Shown one piece after another: positions 38,676 to 48,730 of a stretch of DNA of 64,000 nucleotides. Source of the DNA: Alteromonas sp. KUL106 (GTDB lineage: Bacteria; Pseudomonadota; Gammaproteobacteria; Enterobacterales; Alteromonadaceae). The translations under genes and the position numbers were made by a program. The notes under the pieces are model-generated. The model worked only from the letters and a program-made list of their open reading frames with translations, was not told the DNA's origin and did no database searches. The stretch spans positions 62,001-126,000 of the forward strand of contig NZ_BLIG01000019.1 in the NCBI RefSeq assembly GCF_009811415.1, read 5' to 3'. How positions within the stretch are numbered: position 1 is the first letter of the stretch; each line of letters opens with the position of its first letter.

Positions 38676-39725
38676 ATGAAAAGCTGGGTTTCAAAAGCGA
38701 TTAATATTATTAATGCCGATTATCAACGCTCGGCGGATACGCACTTAATAAAGTTAGAGCAAATCGCGTTTAACGATATCGATATCTATCTTAAAGATGA
38801 AAGTACGCATCCAACGGGTAGCCTAAAGCACCGATTGGCCCGGTCTCTTTTTCTCTATGCCCTTTGTAATGGAAAAATTGTAGAGGGAACCACTGTCGTT
38901 GAAGCTTCTTCAGGCAGTACTGCCGTGTCAGAAGCTTACTTTGCTAAAATGATTGGCGTACCTTTTGTTGCGGTAATGCCCAAATCTACCGCCCAGAGTA
39001 AAATCGCCTTGATTGAACGTTATGGTGGACGCTGCCATTTTGTCGACTGCCCTACACAGATGCACAGCGAAGCAACAAAGGTGGCAGACGAACTAGGCGG
39101 CTATTTTATGGACCAGTTTCTCTTCGCCGAACGCGCTACAGACTGGCGTGGAAACAATAATATTGCAGAAAGTATCTTTGAACAAATGAAAGCAGAGCCC
39201 CACCCTGTGCCGCATACCATCGTTATGAGTGCTGGAACAGGGGGAACGTCAGCCACTATTGGACGCTACATTCGGTATAAAGGACTTTCCTCTCAGCTAG
39301 TCGTCGTAGATCCGGAATTCAGTGTTTTTTTTGATAGCTTTAAACGAAAAGACCATACGCTTACCGCCGCGCGCGGAAGCCGTATAGAGGGCATCGGACG
39401 CCCTAAGGTGGAAGCCTCTTTTCAACACGATGTTATAGACGACATGATTGCGGTTCCCGATGCGGCCAGCATTGCAACCATGCATTGGTTAAACAACACC
39501 ATGGGGATAAAGGCGGGCCCTTCTACTGGTACTAACTTATGGGGCGCATTAAGCATTGCCAAACTCATGAAAGAGCGCGGTGAGGCTGGCTCTATTGTAA
39601 CGCTCATGTGCGACAGCGGAGAAAGATATAGTGATACTTACTATAATGCTTCCTGGGTAGCAAAGACCATTGGTTCCTTCGATGAATATACCGTCAAACT
39701 AGAGGGCATCGGCGCTACTGCGTAA
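38676..39725 (+). CDS. PLP-dependent cysteine synthase / cysteine desulfhydrase-like enzyme
   Basis: Fold-type II PLP enzyme, cysteine synthase family. The PLP lysine is in [13 protein letters not shown]; the phosphate- and substrate-binding motifs [19 protein letters not shown] and [15 protein letters not shown] are clear. Length 349 aa and the segments [16 protein letters not shown] and [13 protein letters not shown] match the Cds1-like L-cysteine desulfhydrase branch better than CysK/CysM, but the reaction cannot be settled from sequence. Single gene. Confidence 0.82.
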   Translation: MKSWVSKAINIINADYQRSADTHLIKLEQIAFNDIDIYLKDESTHPTGSLKHRLARSLFLYALCNGKIVEGTTVVEASSGSTAVSEAYFAKMIGVPFVAVMPKSTAQSKIALIERYGGRCHFVDCPTQMHSEATKVADELGGYFMDQFLFAERATDWRGNNNIAESIFEQMKAEPHPVPHTIVMSAGTGGTSATIGRYIRYKGLSSQLVVVDPEFSVFFDSFKRKDHTLTAARGSRIEGIGRPKVEASFQHDVIDDMIAVPDAASIATMHWLNNTMGIKAGPSTGTNLWGALSIAKLMKERGEAGSIVTLMCDSGERYSDTYYNASWVAKTIGSFDEYTVKLEGIGATA

Positions 39726-39849
39726 AGATTAAGTAGCCCTTTACTGACGTTTAAGGTGCAGGAACGTGATGTGTCGCACAGCACTTTATTCAAGACGATC
39801 ATCGCTATACAGTAGTGAACTACTTATCATTGATATAGCGCATAATTTT

Positions 39850-40397
39850 ATGACCAAAATAAAGAGTTTTGTTAGCTGTGCAGTTGCATTGGCTTAATGT
39901 TGGATTGGGCAAAAATCGTACGTAACGAGGAATTTGAAGCGCTATTGACTTCTAGGGTGAAAGACTACTATCTGGCCGACACTCAATGTCCTTTGATCTA
40001 TGAGCCCTCTGGCCAAGACTTTCTGTCGCCTTGCTTAGCTGAAGCCGATTTAATGCGTCGGGTAATGTCAAAAAAGGACTATAGCCTTTGGCTTAAAGCG
40101 TTCTTTCCCAATTTAACCGAGAACACCTCAGGCTGGCTATTACCTGCTACGGTAACGGATAAAACAGATGGTAAACTCGCTCACTTGGACGGACTGAACA
40201 TTAGCCGAGCGTGGATGATAGAAGGCATTATGCAGGCGTTACCAGACAATGATACACGCGTACCTGTGCTTGAAGAGGCACTTAAAGCACATCGTGAAGC
40301 GGGGCTCAGTGCAGTCTTTGGTGATATGCACTATATGGGAAGCCACTGGCTTGGCAGCTTTGCCAGTTATTTGGAAACGAAGCGCGGATTGAATTAA
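39850..40397 (+). pseudogene. DUF2891 gene with internal deletion and frameshift
   Basis: The C-terminal part of a DUF2891 protein (YEPSGQDFLSPCLAEADLMRRV, FFPNLTENTSGWLLPA, YMGSHWLGSFASYL) is open from 39897. Family members are about twice this length. An ATG at 39850 starts a signal-peptide-like MTKIKSFVSCAVALA that ends at TAA (39895-39897) in another frame. This looks like the true start joined by deletion to the C-terminal half (joint near 39888, before GLMLDWAK). The remnant is probably inactive, though a 166-aa product from the ATG at 39897 is possible. Confidence 0.7.
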
Positions 40398-40450
40398 TGC
40401 ACTAAGATATAAGCGTAACATGATGTTAGCCAGCCGCAGCTAATCCACGG

Positions 40451-43400
40451 CTAGCTAGTGGTTTTCATAGCGCTAACGAGGCCTGGTAATTTATCTGCCT
40501 CTATTGGCTTAGAGAAATAAAAGCCCTGCAAATACCTGCAGCCGTTTCTTTGAAAAAATTCGACTTGCTCTGAGGTTTCTATTCCTTCCGCCACACACTC
40601 AATATCAAGACTTTCGGCCATACGTAATGTCGCTAGAATTATGGCTTCATTACCACTATTAATACCAATGCCCTGAACAAAACTTTTGTCAATTTTAAGA
40701 ACGTCAATTGGAAAATCTTTTAAATATTTTAATGACGAGTAGCCAGTACCAAAGTCGTCCAGCGCTATCGTAAATCCTTTCGATTTCAATGTCCCAATAA
40801 CATGCATGGCGCTGTGGTAATCTTCCATCAGAGCGCTCTCAGTAATTTCAAAACATATGTTTTGCGCTGGCACACCGTTAGACTCCAGTATTCTCAACAT
40901 TTCATTTAATGAGAATTCATCTATCAGATGTTTTGCACTTAAATTAATGGATAAATAGGTCCGATTGTTTTCAGCATAAAGTTGCTTGTGAACCTGCGAA
41001 GCTCGTTCGATAAGCTGTATTGTCATTTCGGCTATCATGCCAATGTTTTCAGCAACGGGAATGAAGATATCGGGTGAAATCATCTCTTTACCTTCTTGCC
41101 ACCTCATCAGCACCTCGAAGCCTTCGATAGCCCCTGTAGTACAACACACAATGGGCTGATAATAGTTTGAAAAAGATTTATTGATACAGGCATGCTTCAA
41201 TTTGTTTTCTAATTGAAGTTTTGATCGCGCCTGCTCATTCATGTGCTCGGTGAAGAACTGAAAATTGTTGCTGCCTGCTTCTTTAGCATGGTACATGGCT
41301 ATATCGGCATTTTTGAGCAATTCGGTTGGAAGTTGAGCATCGTCTGGATAAAGCGAAATACCGATACTCGCCGATACGCTTACCTCCTGATTAGAAAGTG
41401 TAATAGGTTGCCCTAACGCTTGTATAATGTCGTTCGCTATATGGCCAAGATCCTGAACATTACCAACACTCTCGAGAAGAACGACAAATTCATCACCTCC
41501 AAGTCTAGCTACCGTATCAGATTTTCTGATTAACTTTTCCAGGCGTTTGCTAACCGTTACGAGCAGCTCGTCACCGGCTTCGTGTCCAAGACTATCGTTA
41601 ACTTGTTTAAAACGGTCTAAATCAATGAAGAACAACCCAATTCTACTTTGTTGCTGCGCTGCTTGATAAAAGGCGTGCTGCAGCCGATCGAGTAAAAGTG
41701 TGCGGTTGGGCAGCCCTGTTAAATTGTCATAATTTGCTAGCTGAACAAGCGCATTTTGCGCGTCTTTTTGCTGTGTTATATCGGACAGTATCACCAGATA
41801 TCGGTCAATTTCCTGCCCATTGCGCTCACTAGAAACCGCGGTGATTCTAATACTGACCACATAGCGCTGCTCAGTGAAACTACTTATATTAGCTTCACCA
41901 CTCCAATGTTCATTTGGATTGAGCCTACGCATTTCAGTATAGACTTCTTCAAGCTGATGCTTCTGCTCCCGATATAACCGATTGAGCTCTTCTATTAAAT
42001 TCGCGTCTTTGCGCAAGCCCAGTGCACCTTTGAAAGACTGATTAACAACAATAGCTTGAAAGTTATTATCAAAGACCACAACCCAATCTCGAGTATACTG
42101 AAATGCTTCACCGAATAATCGCGCTTTGAATTCAGCATTCACCGAATCGGTGATATTGGAGTACGTACCAACTAATCTTTTACAGCTATCTGTTTGGTTA
42201 TTAACAACCAGAGAGCCTACGTCTCTAAACCATTCATAATGACCGTCTTTCGCTTTCATGCGATAGCTGATATCAATACCTTTAGCACTTTCGTTAGTCG
42301 CGTTTTCCCACTGCTCTAAGAAAGCATTAAGATCGTGTTTATGGATGAGGGATATATGTTCCCTAAAGGACAACCTTGTTCCCGTTTCTGAATAACCAAG
42401 GTCATCTACAATACGATCTTGAGTAATTTTGTCTGAATCTTCATACCAAGCCCACACTTTGGTGTTACTTGCTGTTAGGGCCATCGATAATCTGTTTTTA
42501 TGTTTTAGCGCCTCTAAATGTGCAGCGCGAAGCGCTTCGCTGTTTTGTTTACGGCGTGTATAAATCACTAAGGTAACAACAAGGAAAATGAGAAAATAAA
42601 CAGAATAAGCCAAAGGTGATGCATAGATGGGATATGCCACCTTGATTCTCAATTTTGCGCGAGGACCATACACATTATTGACGGGGTCAACTCGACCAAC
42701 ACTAAATTCGTATTCACCTGGCTCCAACTGAGGAAATGTGACTTCTGTTGACTTGGTAGGTGGGTATACGACAGAAACGTCTCCCATTAATTCATATTGA
42801 TAGTAGGAAGCTGAGGTCTTCTTAAACCGCATATCAGAGTAGTGAATAGTTAGCCCTACATCGTCGTAACCTAATAGTAGAGAACGGTTGTTAATGCTGC
42901 CAATGCCTAAGTGCAGCGGCTGACTGAGTAAACTTGCATCTGTGATGAACGTCGAAGACGCAACGTTGTCTTGCTCACCAAACCGTTCTGGTGATAACAC
43001 AGTGAAACCTTTTTGCGAACCGAATACTATTTTTCCATCGTTCAGACCTGCTTTGGCGCCCCAGATGAACTCACCTGTAGCTAAGCCATCTGTAACGCTA
43101 TATTGCGATAATTTAATGGCTTTCGGGTCGAGCTTAAGGAGCCCTTGATGACTCCCAATCCAGATATCACCTTTTTGATCTTTCTCTAAACTCACGACGA
43201 GGTTAGTTGGCAGTAGGTTGCTCGTATCAAAAAAGTATTTTTGCTCGTTTGTTTTCGCATCAATACCATAAAGCCCGTGACCGGGGTAAGTAATCCACAA
43301 AATACCGTTGTCATCCAACACGGTGTCGGTGGGATGAATGGCATACTCCGATTGAGACTTTCGAGCTTGATGTAACTTATCTAAGTTTCCAGTTGCCGCG

Positions 43401-45049
43401 TTAAATCGCCACAATTCTCCTATCATCGCTATGAGTATTGAATTGTCTGTCGTGCCGTGGTCAGGCAAAAAAGTGTAAAGCTGATCGTAATCTAGGTTAG
43501 ACGAAAGTGTTTCGGAGAGGGACACCTCTCCCTTCTCGTCGTTAAAATTCCAAAACTTGCCATCAGCGGCGACGATGTAACGGCCTTTTGAAATGCGGAT
43601 TAAGTCGTACGCTTTGTTTGAATTTAATAATTTGTCTTGCTGGCTTCCAAGTGGGTAAGAGATAGGACGTTTAGTAGCCGTATCAAATTTTACAATGGCA
43701 CCGTGCGTAAGCAACCAAACCCGACCTTTTTCGGCGGGCCTTATTGTAAATATTGTGCCCGAAGAAATAACAGCTTTATTATCTTCGTTCACTAAAAATT
43801 GCTCTACCTGACCTGTGTTAGCGTGATATAGATTAAGGCCGTTATTTGTTCCTACCCATAATTTTTGGGCGTCGTCCTGATAAAAGCTGTAGACAGTATT
43901 GTTACTCAACTTCTCACTGCTTTTCCCATCACCCATAACGTTTTTAAATAACGTCGATTGAGGTGACCACAGTAACACGCCAGACGTTCCGGTGGAGAGC
44001 CACACCTGCTCGTCTGCCGTTATTGCGACTTTGTACAAATCATCGTCAGTTATCTGTAGGCGAGAGTCTGACGGTTTAAATAAATGCTTTAGTTCATTGG
44101 ATAACAAGTCAATGGTATATAGCCCTTGATCCGTCGACATGTAATAAAGAGAACCTTCCAATCGCTCAAGATTCCAGATATTTAGGGATTCGACAATTTG
44201 CTTTGAGGATGGCTGTTCGCCATCATATTTCACAAAATCTATTAATTCAGCAAAATCAAATTGATAGAGCCCTTCAACCGTGCCGAGCCAAAACTTCTGA
44301 TGCTCATCTACGACGATAAGCTTGGTGTTAATATTGTTTCTATTGGCTCTATCTTCACTCGTATGAGCAATTTTCTTAATATCGCCCGACTGCAAATTCT
44401 TAGCGTAGAGCCCTACAGAAGTGGCAACAAATAGCACGTCGTCGGACAGATGGATGTAACGTATGACATCATCATTTGAAAGGTCAGCAATAGATGAAAA
44501 AAGGTCAAAAACGGTTTCTTTCTTCTCTGTTACTAAATTCAATTTGATAATAAGGTGGTCAAGCGCCACATATATGACATCGCCGGGCGCAGAGATAAAG
44601 TGGGAAGCATACTGATACCACGAAGGCTGTTCTTTATAGGGGACATTTATCAGCCTTTTTGATTTTCCAGTTCGCCGATTGATGCGATAAATACCACTAC
44701 TGTAAGTACTTACCCACAAATCCCCTCTTTGGTCTTCAAATAGTGTGTAGATGCCATCATCAGCGAATTCATTGTCTTGCCCTAAATATTGCTTATTTTG
44801 ACTTCCGTCAAAGCGATTAAGCCCGGCTTCTGTCGCAATCCACAGTAATCCCTCTTTATCTATGAGCATGTCGTTAACTGTGTTTTGGCTTAAACCTTGT
44901 TCAGTAGAAAGTACTCTAAAGGAAGGCGTTGCAACAATAGGTTCTGCAGCAGCGACAAAAGCAGATAACGCGAAAAAAAACACTATTATGCTCAATAACT
45001 GGAGCATGAATAAGTGAAAGGCTGCTCCTCGGTTTTGCTTTAACATCAA
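40451..45049 (-). CDS. Propeller-sensor PAS-GGDEF-EAL cyclic-di-GMP enzyme
   Basis: Large hybrid of 1532 aa. Signal/membrane anchor (about 12-35), about 14 two-component-propeller repeats (for example NDMLIDKEGLLWIATEAGLNR, DIWIGSHQGLLKL) over about 45-740, a Y_Y_Y domain (to about 800), a membrane helix (about 815-832), two PAS-like domains (about 855-1095), GGDEF (about 1100-1260) and EAL (about 1275-1525). GGDEF is intact (ARLGGDEFVVLL) with an RKSD I-site. EAL has the residues for hydrolysis (EVLMRW, INLSAKHL, EITESAL, DDFGTGYSSLKYL, EGIET). Both activities are possible. The sensor part resembles that of carbohydrate-sensing hybrid kinases. Confidence 0.92.
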   Translation of the reverse strand: MMLKQNRGAAFHLFMLQLLSIIVFFFALSAFVAAAEPIVATPSFRVLSTEQGLSQNTVNDMLIDKEGLLWIATEAGLNRFDGSQNKQYLGQDNEFADDGIYTLFEDQRGDLWVSTYSSGIYRINRRTGKSKRLINVPYKEQPSWYQYASHFISAPGDVIYVALDHLIIKLNLVTEKKETVFDLFSSIADLSNDDVIRYIHLSDDVLFVATSVGLYAKNLQSGDIKKIAHTSEDRANRNNINTKLIVVDEHQKFWLGTVEGLYQFDFAELIDFVKYDGEQPSSKQIVESLNIWNLERLEGSLYYMSTDQGLYTIDLLSNELKHLFKPSDSRLQITDDDLYKVAITADEQVWLSTGTSGVLLWSPQSTLFKNVMGDGKSSEKLSNNTVYSFYQDDAQKLWVGTNNGLNLYHANTGQVEQFLVNEDNKAVISSGTIFTIRPAEKGRVWLLTHGAIVKFDTATKRPISYPLGSQQDKLLNSNKAYDLIRISKGRYIVAADGKFWNFNDEKGEVSLSETLSSNLDYDQLYTFLPDHGTTDNSILIAMIGELWRFNAATGNLDKLHQARKSQSEYAIHPTDTVLDDNGILWITYPGHGLYGIDAKTNEQKYFFDTSNLLPTNLVVSLEKDQKGDIWIGSHQGLLKLDPKAIKLSQYSVTDGLATGEFIWGAKAGLNDGKIVFGSQKGFTVLSPERFGEQDNVASSTFITDASLLSQPLHLGIGSINNRSLLLGYDDVGLTIHYSDMRFKKTSASYYQYELMGDVSVVYPPTKSTEVTFPQLEPGEYEFSVGRVDPVNNVYGPRAKLRIKVAYPIYASPLAYSVYFLIFLVVTLVIYTRRKQNSEALRAAHLEALKHKNRLSMALTASNTKVWAWYEDSDKITQDRIVDDLGYSETGTRLSFREHISLIHKHDLNAFLEQWENATNESAKGIDISYRMKAKDGHYEWFRDVGSLVVNNQTDSCKRLVGTYSNITDSVNAEFKARLFGEAFQYTRDWVVVFDNNFQAIVVNQSFKGALGLRKDANLIEELNRLYREQKHQLEEVYTEMRRLNPNEHWSGEANISSFTEQRYVVSIRITAVSSERNGQEIDRYLVILSDITQQKDAQNALVQLANYDNLTGLPNRTLLLDRLQHAFYQAAQQQSRIGLFFIDLDRFKQVNDSLGHEAGDELLVTVSKRLEKLIRKSDTVARLGGDEFVVLLESVGNVQDLGHIANDIIQALGQPITLSNQEVSVSASIGISLYPDDAQLPTELLKNADIAMYHAKEAGSNNFQFFTEHMNEQARSKLQLENKLKHACINKSFSNYYQPIVCCTTGAIEGFEVLMRWQEGKEMISPDIFIPVAENIGMIAEMTIQLIERASQVHKQLYAENNRTYLSINLSAKHLIDEFSLNEMLRILESNGVPAQNICFEITESALMEDYHSAMHVIGTLKSKGFTIALDDFGTGYSSLKYLKDFPIDVLKIDKSFVQGIGINSGNEAIILATLRMAESLDIECVAEGIETSEQVEFFQRNGCRYLQGFYFSKPIEADKLPGLVSAMKTTS

Positions 45050-45225
45050 TAAATGGGAACCTAAGTGTGAGTTTTATTATTTGCGTCGTCTTCGCTATCT
45101 AGAATCATAACTTAAAGCCCGATTATAACCATTGTACTTTAGCAGACTTAATAGGCCATGCGCATTTATCTATCCGAAAACGACAAACTCATCTTAACTA
45201 AACTTACTTCCCATCAAATGCTATG

Positions 45226-45429
45226 TCACGAAATGACATCAGCATTTTTTTGTTTTGTAGAACTATCTTTAGACAACTTATGAATTAACGCTAAAAGAAG
45301 CAAATTCTGAAACTCAGGTTCACTAAAAATAGAAAAACCCTTTGTTGAAAGTATGCTATCAAAAAGAGAGACAATGTTGAGGATCACAAGAAACCAGAAT
45401 GCGAAATAGCTATATTTTTTTCTATCCAT
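45226..45429 (-). CDS. Small membrane protein, candidate bacteriocin immunity protein
   Basis: 67 aa from the ATG at 45429 (MDRKKYSYFAFWFL). One clear membrane helix (about 8-27), a second hydrophobic stretch (about 41-52, LLLLALIHKL) and a charged tail. Not recognised by family. It is directly downstream of two double-glycine-leader peptide genes, behind a terminator that could lower its level. Small membrane proteins in this place are usually immunity proteins in class IIb systems; that is inference from position. A TTG at 45498 would give 90 aa but overlaps the terminator. Confidence 0.5.
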   Translation of the reverse strand: MDRKKYSYFAFWFLVILNIVSLFDSILSTKGFSIFSEPEFQNLLLLALIHKLSKDSSTKQKNADVIS

Positions 45430-45462
45430 GATGATTAACTTTGTATGTTTAATTAAAAGGTG

Positions 45463-45484
45463 AAAAAGCAGGCCCAAAGCCTGC
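45463..45484 (-). terminator. Terminator after the two peptide genes
   Basis: GCAGGC/GCCTGC stem with a five-base loop and TTTTT on the minus strand, 11 bp past the second peptide gene. Partial read-through could supply the small membrane protein gene. Confidence 0.75.
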
Positions 45485-45494
45485 CCGGGTTCAA

Positions 45495-45650
45495 TCAAGG
45501 AATTTGTGGTTCATGAGCCCCATCGTAAAACCCATTGCCGAGTCCTCGGCCGATATCATAGGCGAAATCAATTAACGTCATGTAAGTCAGTACATGCTGC
45601 CAATAGCCACCACTACATTGATTTATCTCTTCTAGGTTTAACTCTTCCAT
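45495..45650 (-). CDS. Double-glycine-leader peptide, candidate bacteriocin subunit
   Basis: 51 aa. The leader MEELNLEEINQCSGG ends in the Gly-Gly cleaved by peptidase-containing ABC exporters (C39). The mature part (36 aa, from YWQHVL) has an aromatic, hydrophobic start and a GRGLGNG stretch (GxxxG), a helix-pairing motif typical of two-peptide (class IIb) bacteriocins. The ATG follows GAGGAG at seven bases. It begins 11 bp after the other peptide gene. No exporter gene is in the window. Confidence 0.7.
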   Translation of the reverse strand: MEELNLEEINQCSGGYWQHVLTYMTLIDFAYDIGRGLGNGFYDGAHEPQIP

Positions 45651-45661
45651 AAAATGACTCC

Positions 45662-45832
45662 TCAACGCAAAACGAAGTCAGCAACATCATCTAGCCATCG
45701 GTTCGATGTCATTACGTGGCTGTAAAAATATCCACCCGCGTAGCCAGCTCCGTAACCGATACCATACATAATATCGCCGATAAGCCCCGCTCCAGACACT
45801 TCGTTCAGTTCATTAATACTCAGTTCTTCCAT
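45662..45832 (-). CDS. Double-glycine-type-leader peptide, candidate bacteriocin subunit
   Basis: 56 aa. The leader MEELSINELNEVSGA matches the other peptide (MEEL at the start, SG at the end) and ends in Gly-Ala, an accepted variant of Gly-Gly. The mature part has YGIGYGAGYAGGY, with overlapping GxxxG motifs, and an amphipathic tail ending FVLR. The ATG follows AAGGAG at seven bases. First gene of the small unit; no clear promoter is seen in the 294 bp upstream. Confidence 0.7.
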   Translation of the reverse strand: MEELSINELNEVSGAGLIGDIMYGIGYGAGYAGGYFYSHVMTSNRWLDDVADFVLR

Positions 45833-46080
45833 AAATAAGCTCCTTTTAAAGTAAAGTAACGTGCTAATGCACTTCGCTAGATTATGACATCAAAGCAACA
45901 TTGACGACTGGCCATGAGTTGGGTTTTACGTTGTTTTGTGAACTTAAGCTTATTTTTAAGGCGAGGCAATGAAGGGGCTTGATGGTGCTATCTGTTTCTA
46001 GTATTTACTAAAGCAATATCCAATCGAGGCAATTAAAAAAGCCTATTCAGTTAGCATCGACACGAAATCTTCAGTATAGA

Positions 46081-46111
46081 TAGCTAGAGTGCCGCCAGCC
46101 TACTCTAGCTA
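46081..46111 (-). repeat. Inverted repeat after the FMN reductase gene
   Basis: Perfect ten-base arms TAGCTAGAGT/ACTCTAGCTA around an 11-base GC-rich loop, 16 bp past the stop of the reductase. No T-run follows, so termination is uncertain. Confidence 0.55.
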
Positions 46112-46126
46112 CCTTATTTACATGTA

Positions 46127-46693
46127 TCAGGCAAGCTTACCAGCCAACTCAGCAGTTTCTCTCCCCAGGGTTTTAAGCTGTTTTATGGTTTTTTCGTCGG
46201 TAATTTCGCCATCATCCATAAGCGTGTTTACTTTTGCGATAGCTTTTTGATTGGGTAGCACCATTGTACCTAAGTTTTCAAGTAACATTCTCATTACCAC
46301 AAGCACGCGCATGCCGCCTAATCCACCGGCTGATGCCGCCATAATCCCAGCCACTTTCCCGCGATAGGCTTGTAATGGTTTTTCACCTTCTCCCATGCGA
46401 GACGCCCAATCAATGGCATTTTTAAGCAGCGCCGGGTAGCTTGAATTATATTCCGGAGAAGCAATCAAAAAGCCGTCATGACTTATTAATAACTCTTTGA
46501 ACGCCTGCGCTTTTTCGGGCATACCAAACTCTGCTTCTTCGTCTTCATTAAAAATTGGCATCTGAAAATCTGCCAAATCAATGACGGTGACTTCTGCGCC
46601 GGCCTCGCGAGCGCCCTCAGCGGCTACGTTCACAATGGCTTGGTTAAATGAACCTTTACGGGTACTTCCTGCAAATGCAAGGATCTTAGTCAT
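46127..46693 (-). CDS. NAD(P)H-dependent FMN reductase
   Basis: Flavodoxin-fold reductase of the NADPH-dependent FMN reductase family (188 aa). The phosphate-binding loop GSTRKGSFNQ near the N-terminus, ASPEYNSSYPALLKNAIDW and MAASAGGLGGMRVL are the typical family segments (related to ArsH/ChrR-like quinone reductases). It should reduce flavin or quinones in the cytoplasm. Monocistronic. Confidence 0.9.
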   Translation of the reverse strand: MTKILAFAGSTRKGSFNQAIVNVAAEGAREAGAEVTVIDLADFQMPIFNEDEEAEFGMPEKAQAFKELLISHDGFLIASPEYNSSYPALLKNAIDWASRMGEGEKPLQAYRGKVAGIMAASAGGLGGMRVLVVMRMLLENLGTMVLPNQKAIAKVNTLMDDGEITDEKTIKQLKTLGRETAELAGKLA

Positions 46694-46790
46694 GAGTGTT
46701 TCCTGTCGTTAATTTAAAATGTTGTTATTAATTAATTTATAAGAATCTGTTGCTCTTTTGGTTCTAATTGAAGTGTAAGAATAACCACTT

Positions 46791-46919
46791 ATACCAGTCC
46801 GCTTAGTTAAATACTCGCTCAGCGAGACTTAAAATGTTCGTAATCGCGGCGTGTTATTGCAGGTATAGTGGCTCTGCATCAAAGTGACGCAACATAGAGT
46901 ACGGACATGTTAAACTCGC
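46791..46919 (+). repeat. Dispersed intergenic repeat, copy 1 (right end missing)
   Basis: Begins with ATACCAGTCCGC and shares most of its length with copies 2 and 3 (CAGCGAGACTTAAAATG, GGTATAGTGG, ACGGACA, AAACTCGC). It breaks off at AAACTCGC next to the argS terminator and lacks the right terminal inverted repeat. Confidence 0.85.
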
Positions 46920-46921
46920 AT

Positions 46922-46955
46922 AAAAAAAGGCTGACAGTCGATGTCAGCCTTTTTC
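46922..46955 (-). terminator. Terminator of argS
   Basis: AAAAAAAGGCTGACA/TGTCAGCCTTTTT with loop GTCGA, 32 bp past the argS stop; symmetrical, so able to work in both directions. Confidence 0.9.
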
Positions 46956-46986
46956 AATCTCAATAAGTATTGTTGTACAGTGAACA

Positions 46987-48717
46987 CTACATTTTTTCTA
47001 GTGTTTCGATACCTAATAAGGTCAATCCTTTCTCTAGCGTTTTGGCAACCAGAGCTGACAACGCTAATCGACTGTTACGTACATTTGGTTCAATACCTTC
47101 TTTAAGCATTGGGCACGCTTCGTAGAATGTCATGAACGCTGATGCGACATCATATAAGTACGCACACAAGACATGCGGTGTAGCTTCTCGCGATACCATG
47201 CCAATCACTTCTTCAAATTGCATCAGCAACACAGCTAGCGCATGCTCTTGTTTCTCAACAATATTGATATCTACCGACATAGTTGCCATATCAACATCAG
47301 CCTTTCTGAACAAGCTTTTCACACGGGTATAGGCATATTGAAGATAGGGCGCGGTGTTACCTTCAAAGCTTAACATTGAGTCCCAATTGAACATGTAATC
47401 AGTTGTGCGGTTTTTAGATAGGTCAGCGTATTTCACGGCGCCAATGCCTACTTTACGTGCAACTTCTTTAAGCTCTGCTTCACTTAAATCATTGTCGCGC
47501 TCGGCAATGAGTTTACCCGCACGCTCAACCGCTTCATCAAGCAATTCAACCAGTTTAACCGTGCCGCCGGTGCGCGTTTTAAATGGTTTTCCATCACTGC
47601 CAAGCATCATACCGAACGGGCAATGCTCGTACGTTTGCTCTTCTTTCATAAATCCAGCCTTGCGGCCAACGATTTCCGTTTGCTTGAAGTGCAACGCCTG
47701 ACGTGCATCTGTCAAGATCAGCGTACGATCAGCGTTAAGCTTGCCGCTGCGATAGCGCATTGCCGCAAGGTCAGTCGTTGCGTACAAATAGCCGCCACCC
47801 GATTTTTGAACGATGTAAACCGCAGGGTTACCTTCCTTATCGGCAAGCTCAGGAATAAATACCACCTGCGCACCTTGATCTTCTACAGCAATGCCCTTCG
47901 CTTTTAGCTCACTAATCACATTGGCTAAATCATCGTTATACGCAGACTCACCCATAATATCTTTACGCGTAAGGCTTACGTTTAGCTTATCGTACACTTC
48001 TTCAGAGTGGGCAATAGACACATCAATGAACTTTTCCCACAGCGCTAGACACTGAGCGTCCCCCCCTTGTAGCTTTACTACATATTCACGGGCGCGGTCG
48101 GCAAAACCTTCTTCTTCATCAAAGCGTACTTTGGCTTCTCGGTAAAAATCTTCAAGGTCAGACAGCGCGGTTTCAGCCATTTCATCTTGAAGCTTGTCTG
48201 AAAGATGCGCGAGCAGCATACCAAACTGTGTACCCCAGTCGCCCATGTGGTTTTGACGGATAACATTGTGCCCCAAGAACTCAAGCACTTTTACCACTGC
48301 ATCGCCAATAATAGTGGTGCGCAGGTGACCTACGTGCATTTCTTTAGCCAAATTTGGCGATGAATAATCTACGACAATATTTTGTTCTTCAGACTTAGCA
48401 ATGCCCAAACGCGGATCAGTCAGCGAAAGTTCACACTGGTTTGACAGCCATTCGTCATTAAGGTGTACATTGATAAAGCCAGGACCCGCTACTTCTAGTT
48501 TGCTGGCTATATCGTCAAGCTTAACAGTCTCAACAATTTTATCTGCAATATCACGCGGTTTCTGTTTTAGCTGTTTGGCTAGCGCCATTGCGCCGTTAAA
48601 CTGATACTCACCGAACTCTGGTCGAGCACTGCGCGAAACAGGTACTGGCGCATTTTCAACGCCCATTTCTTGTAGCGCTTCTGTGAAACGGTTAACTAGT
48701 AGTGCATGTATATTCAT
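46987..48717 (-). CDS. argS: Arginyl-tRNA synthetase
   Basis: Class I synthetase for tRNA-Arg. The HIGH-type motif reads HVGHLRTT (in [16 protein letters not shown]). The KMSKS motif is replaced by a divergent loop ([11 protein letters not shown]), as in most ArgS. The C-terminal anticodon-binding domain ends [22 protein letters not shown]. The ATG at 48717 ([11 protein letters not shown]) gives 576 aa, the normal size; an in-frame extension upstream would overlap prfC. It starts 13 bp after prfC. Confidence 0.96.
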   Translation of the reverse strand: MNIHALLVNRFTEALQEMGVENAPVPVSRSARPEFGEYQFNGAMALAKQLKQKPRDIADKIVETVKLDDIASKLEVAGPGFINVHLNDEWLSNQCELSLTDPRLGIAKSEEQNIVVDYSSPNLAKEMHVGHLRTTIIGDAVVKVLEFLGHNVIRQNHMGDWGTQFGMLLAHLSDKLQDEMAETALSDLEDFYREAKVRFDEEEGFADRAREYVVKLQGGDAQCLALWEKFIDVSIAHSEEVYDKLNVSLTRKDIMGESAYNDDLANVISELKAKGIAVEDQGAQVVFIPELADKEGNPAVYIVQKSGGGYLYATTDLAAMRYRSGKLNADRTLILTDARQALHFKQTEIVGRKAGFMKEEQTYEHCPFGMMLGSDGKPFKTRTGGTVKLVELLDEAVERAGKLIAERDNDLSEAELKEVARKVGIGAVKYADLSKNRTTDYMFNWDSMLSFEGNTAPYLQYAYTRVKSLFRKADVDMATMSVDINIVEKQEHALAVLLMQFEEVIGMVSREATPHVLCAYLYDVASAFMTFYEACPMLKEGIEPNVRNSRLALSALVAKTLEKGLTLLGIETLEKM

Positions 48718-48730
48718 AATGTTTCTTTCT

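Noticed and set aside
47560..47610. Loss of the KMSKS motif in ArgS as evidence of inactivation
   Set aside because: Most arginyl-tRNA synthetases lack a standard KMSKS; the rest of the enzyme is complete.
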